Under the pieces are notes generated by a model. It was not told where the DNA came from, did not search any database, and saw only the letters and a program-made list of their open reading frames with translations. From contig VGYZ01000020.1 in the NCBI GenBank assembly GCA_016872795.1, positions 1 through 52,000 of the forward strand: a stretch of DNA of 52,000 nucleotides, written 5' to 3'. A program made the position numbers and the translations under genes. Below, piece after piece: positions 51,321 through 52,000 of this stretch. This DNA is from Planctomycetota bacterium. Lineage in GTDB: Bacteria > Planctomycetota > UBA1135 > GCA-002686595. Numbering within the stretch: the stretch's first letter is position 1; each line of letters opens with the position of its first letter.

Positions 51321-52000
51321 AGACGGGTGGTCGTCTCTCGTTTCTCGATCGCTACCTCACGGCGTGGATCTTCCTCGCCATGGCGTGTGGGGTGGTGCTC
51401 GGTTGGGCCATGCCGCACCTCGCGCTGGTGCTCGGGCGTTTCGCCGTCGGCACGACCTCGATCCCGATCGCGGTCGGGCTGATCGCGATGATGTACCCGC
51501 CGCTCGCGAAGGTGCGCTACGAGGAGCTCGGCAGCGTGCTGCGCGATCGGCGCGTGCTCGCGCTCTCGCTCGCGCAGAACTGGATTCTCGGGCCACTCCT
51601 GATGTTCGCGCTTGCGGTCGTGTTTTTGCGCGACGAACCCGACTACATGCTCGGCCTGATCCTGATCGGTCTCGCGCGCTGCATCGCCATGGTGATCGTC
51701 TGGAACGACCTCGCAGGCGGCGACCGCGAGTACTGCGCGGGACTCGTCGCGCTCAACTCGGTGTTCCAGATCCTGCTCTTTCCCGTGTACGCGTGGCTGT
51801 TCGCGACGTGGCTGCCCGAGCAGCTCGGCCTCGCGGGCACGGTCGTGCCGGTCTCGATGGGGGAGATCGCGGCCAGCGTCGCCGTCTACCTCGGCATTCC
51901 CTTCGCGGCCGGCATTCTCACGCGGCTCACGCTCGTGCGCGCGCGCGGACGCGAGTGGTACGAGTCGAGCTTCGCGCCGCGCATCGGACCGATCACGCTC
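51317..52000 (+). CDS. acr3: Acr3-family arsenite efflux permease (3' end beyond window)
   Basis: The first 228 residues are visible; the frame is still open at the window end. It starts [26 protein letters not shown], the usual Acr3 start, followed by several helices and the [17 protein letters not shown] segment that holds the conserved Cys-containing helix of Acr3. Acr3 exports arsenite through the cytoplasmic membrane, driven by the proton gradient. Its ATG overlaps the arsR stop, so the two are co-expressed under arsenite control. Confidence 0.95.
   Translation, partial: MKTGGRLSFLDRYLTAWIFLAMACGVVLGWAMPHLALVLGRFAVGTTSIPIAVGLIAMMYPPLAKVRYEELGSVLRDRRVLALSLAQNWILGPLLMFALAVVFLRDEPDYMLGLILIGLARCIAMVIVWNDLAGGDREYCAGLVALNSVFQILLFPVYAWLFATWLPEQLGLAGTVVPVSMGEIAASVAVYLGIPFAAGILTRLTLVRARGREWYESSFAPRIGPITL

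Overview
The window reads as a very GC-rich, densely coding chromosome segment from a planctomycete. The main evidence is a DUF1501 gene overlapping a PSCyt1/DUF1549/DUF1553 gene (15525-20239), a pairing expanded in Planctomycetota. Large secreted proteins with a shared Cys-containing C-terminal module, many alpha/alpha-toroid and SGNH-hydrolase lipoproteins, and frequent 4-bp ATGA/GTGA start/stop overlaps fit the same assignment. I see no rRNA, tRNA, CRISPR array, insertion sequence or integrase.

Layout. 1-12.6 kb: surface and envelope genes, comprising the end of a membrane glycosyltransferase, a DUF1684 lipoprotein, an SGNH lipoprotein, two divergent paralogous M28 metallopeptidases, an Asp/Asn hydroxylase-like dioxygenase, a GT39-type transferase divergent from a membrane-anchored SGNH protein, and an exported cyanophycinase-like S51 peptidase. 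12.7-15.5 kb: a secreted unknown protein and a three-gene operon of membrane proteins, including a 56-residue one. 15.5-20.2 kb: the DUF1501/PSD1 pair. 20.3-21.8 kb: a DUF1257-like membrane protein and an AlkB-like dioxygenase.

21.9-32.0 kb is a nearly complete tight-adherence (Tad/Flp pilus) locus. The minus-strand run is prepilin peptidase, TadE, CpaB, secretin CpaC, ATPase CpaF, TadB, TadC, CpaD-like lipoprotein and TPR TadD, followed by three separate 59-residue Flp-type prepilins, each followed by its own hairpin. A TadG-like protein is divergent from the peptidase. No CpaE/TadZ gene is visible. A von Willebrand A protein (32.0-33.7 kb) converges on the TadG-like gene, and a two-repeat DUF350 membrane protein follows.

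34.6-43.5 kb: a GT4 glycosyltransferase, a zinc-ribbon membrane protein, ApaG, a HipBA toxin-antitoxin pair with a visible promoter and operator, ClpB, and a DUF2752 pair. 43.7-50.5 kb: dapA-pdxJ, two squalene-cyclase-like toroid proteins, a coiled-coil lipoprotein, rsmD and nagA. 50.5-52 kb: an arsenic-resistance cluster (arsC divergent from arsR-acr3), with acr3 cut by the window end.

The most notable features are the Tad locus with three mini-pilins and no TadZ, the twin divergent M28 proteases with the shared C-terminal module, the small coupled membrane operon, and several long inverted repeats in regulatory gaps (10.1, 38.6 and 42.9 kb).
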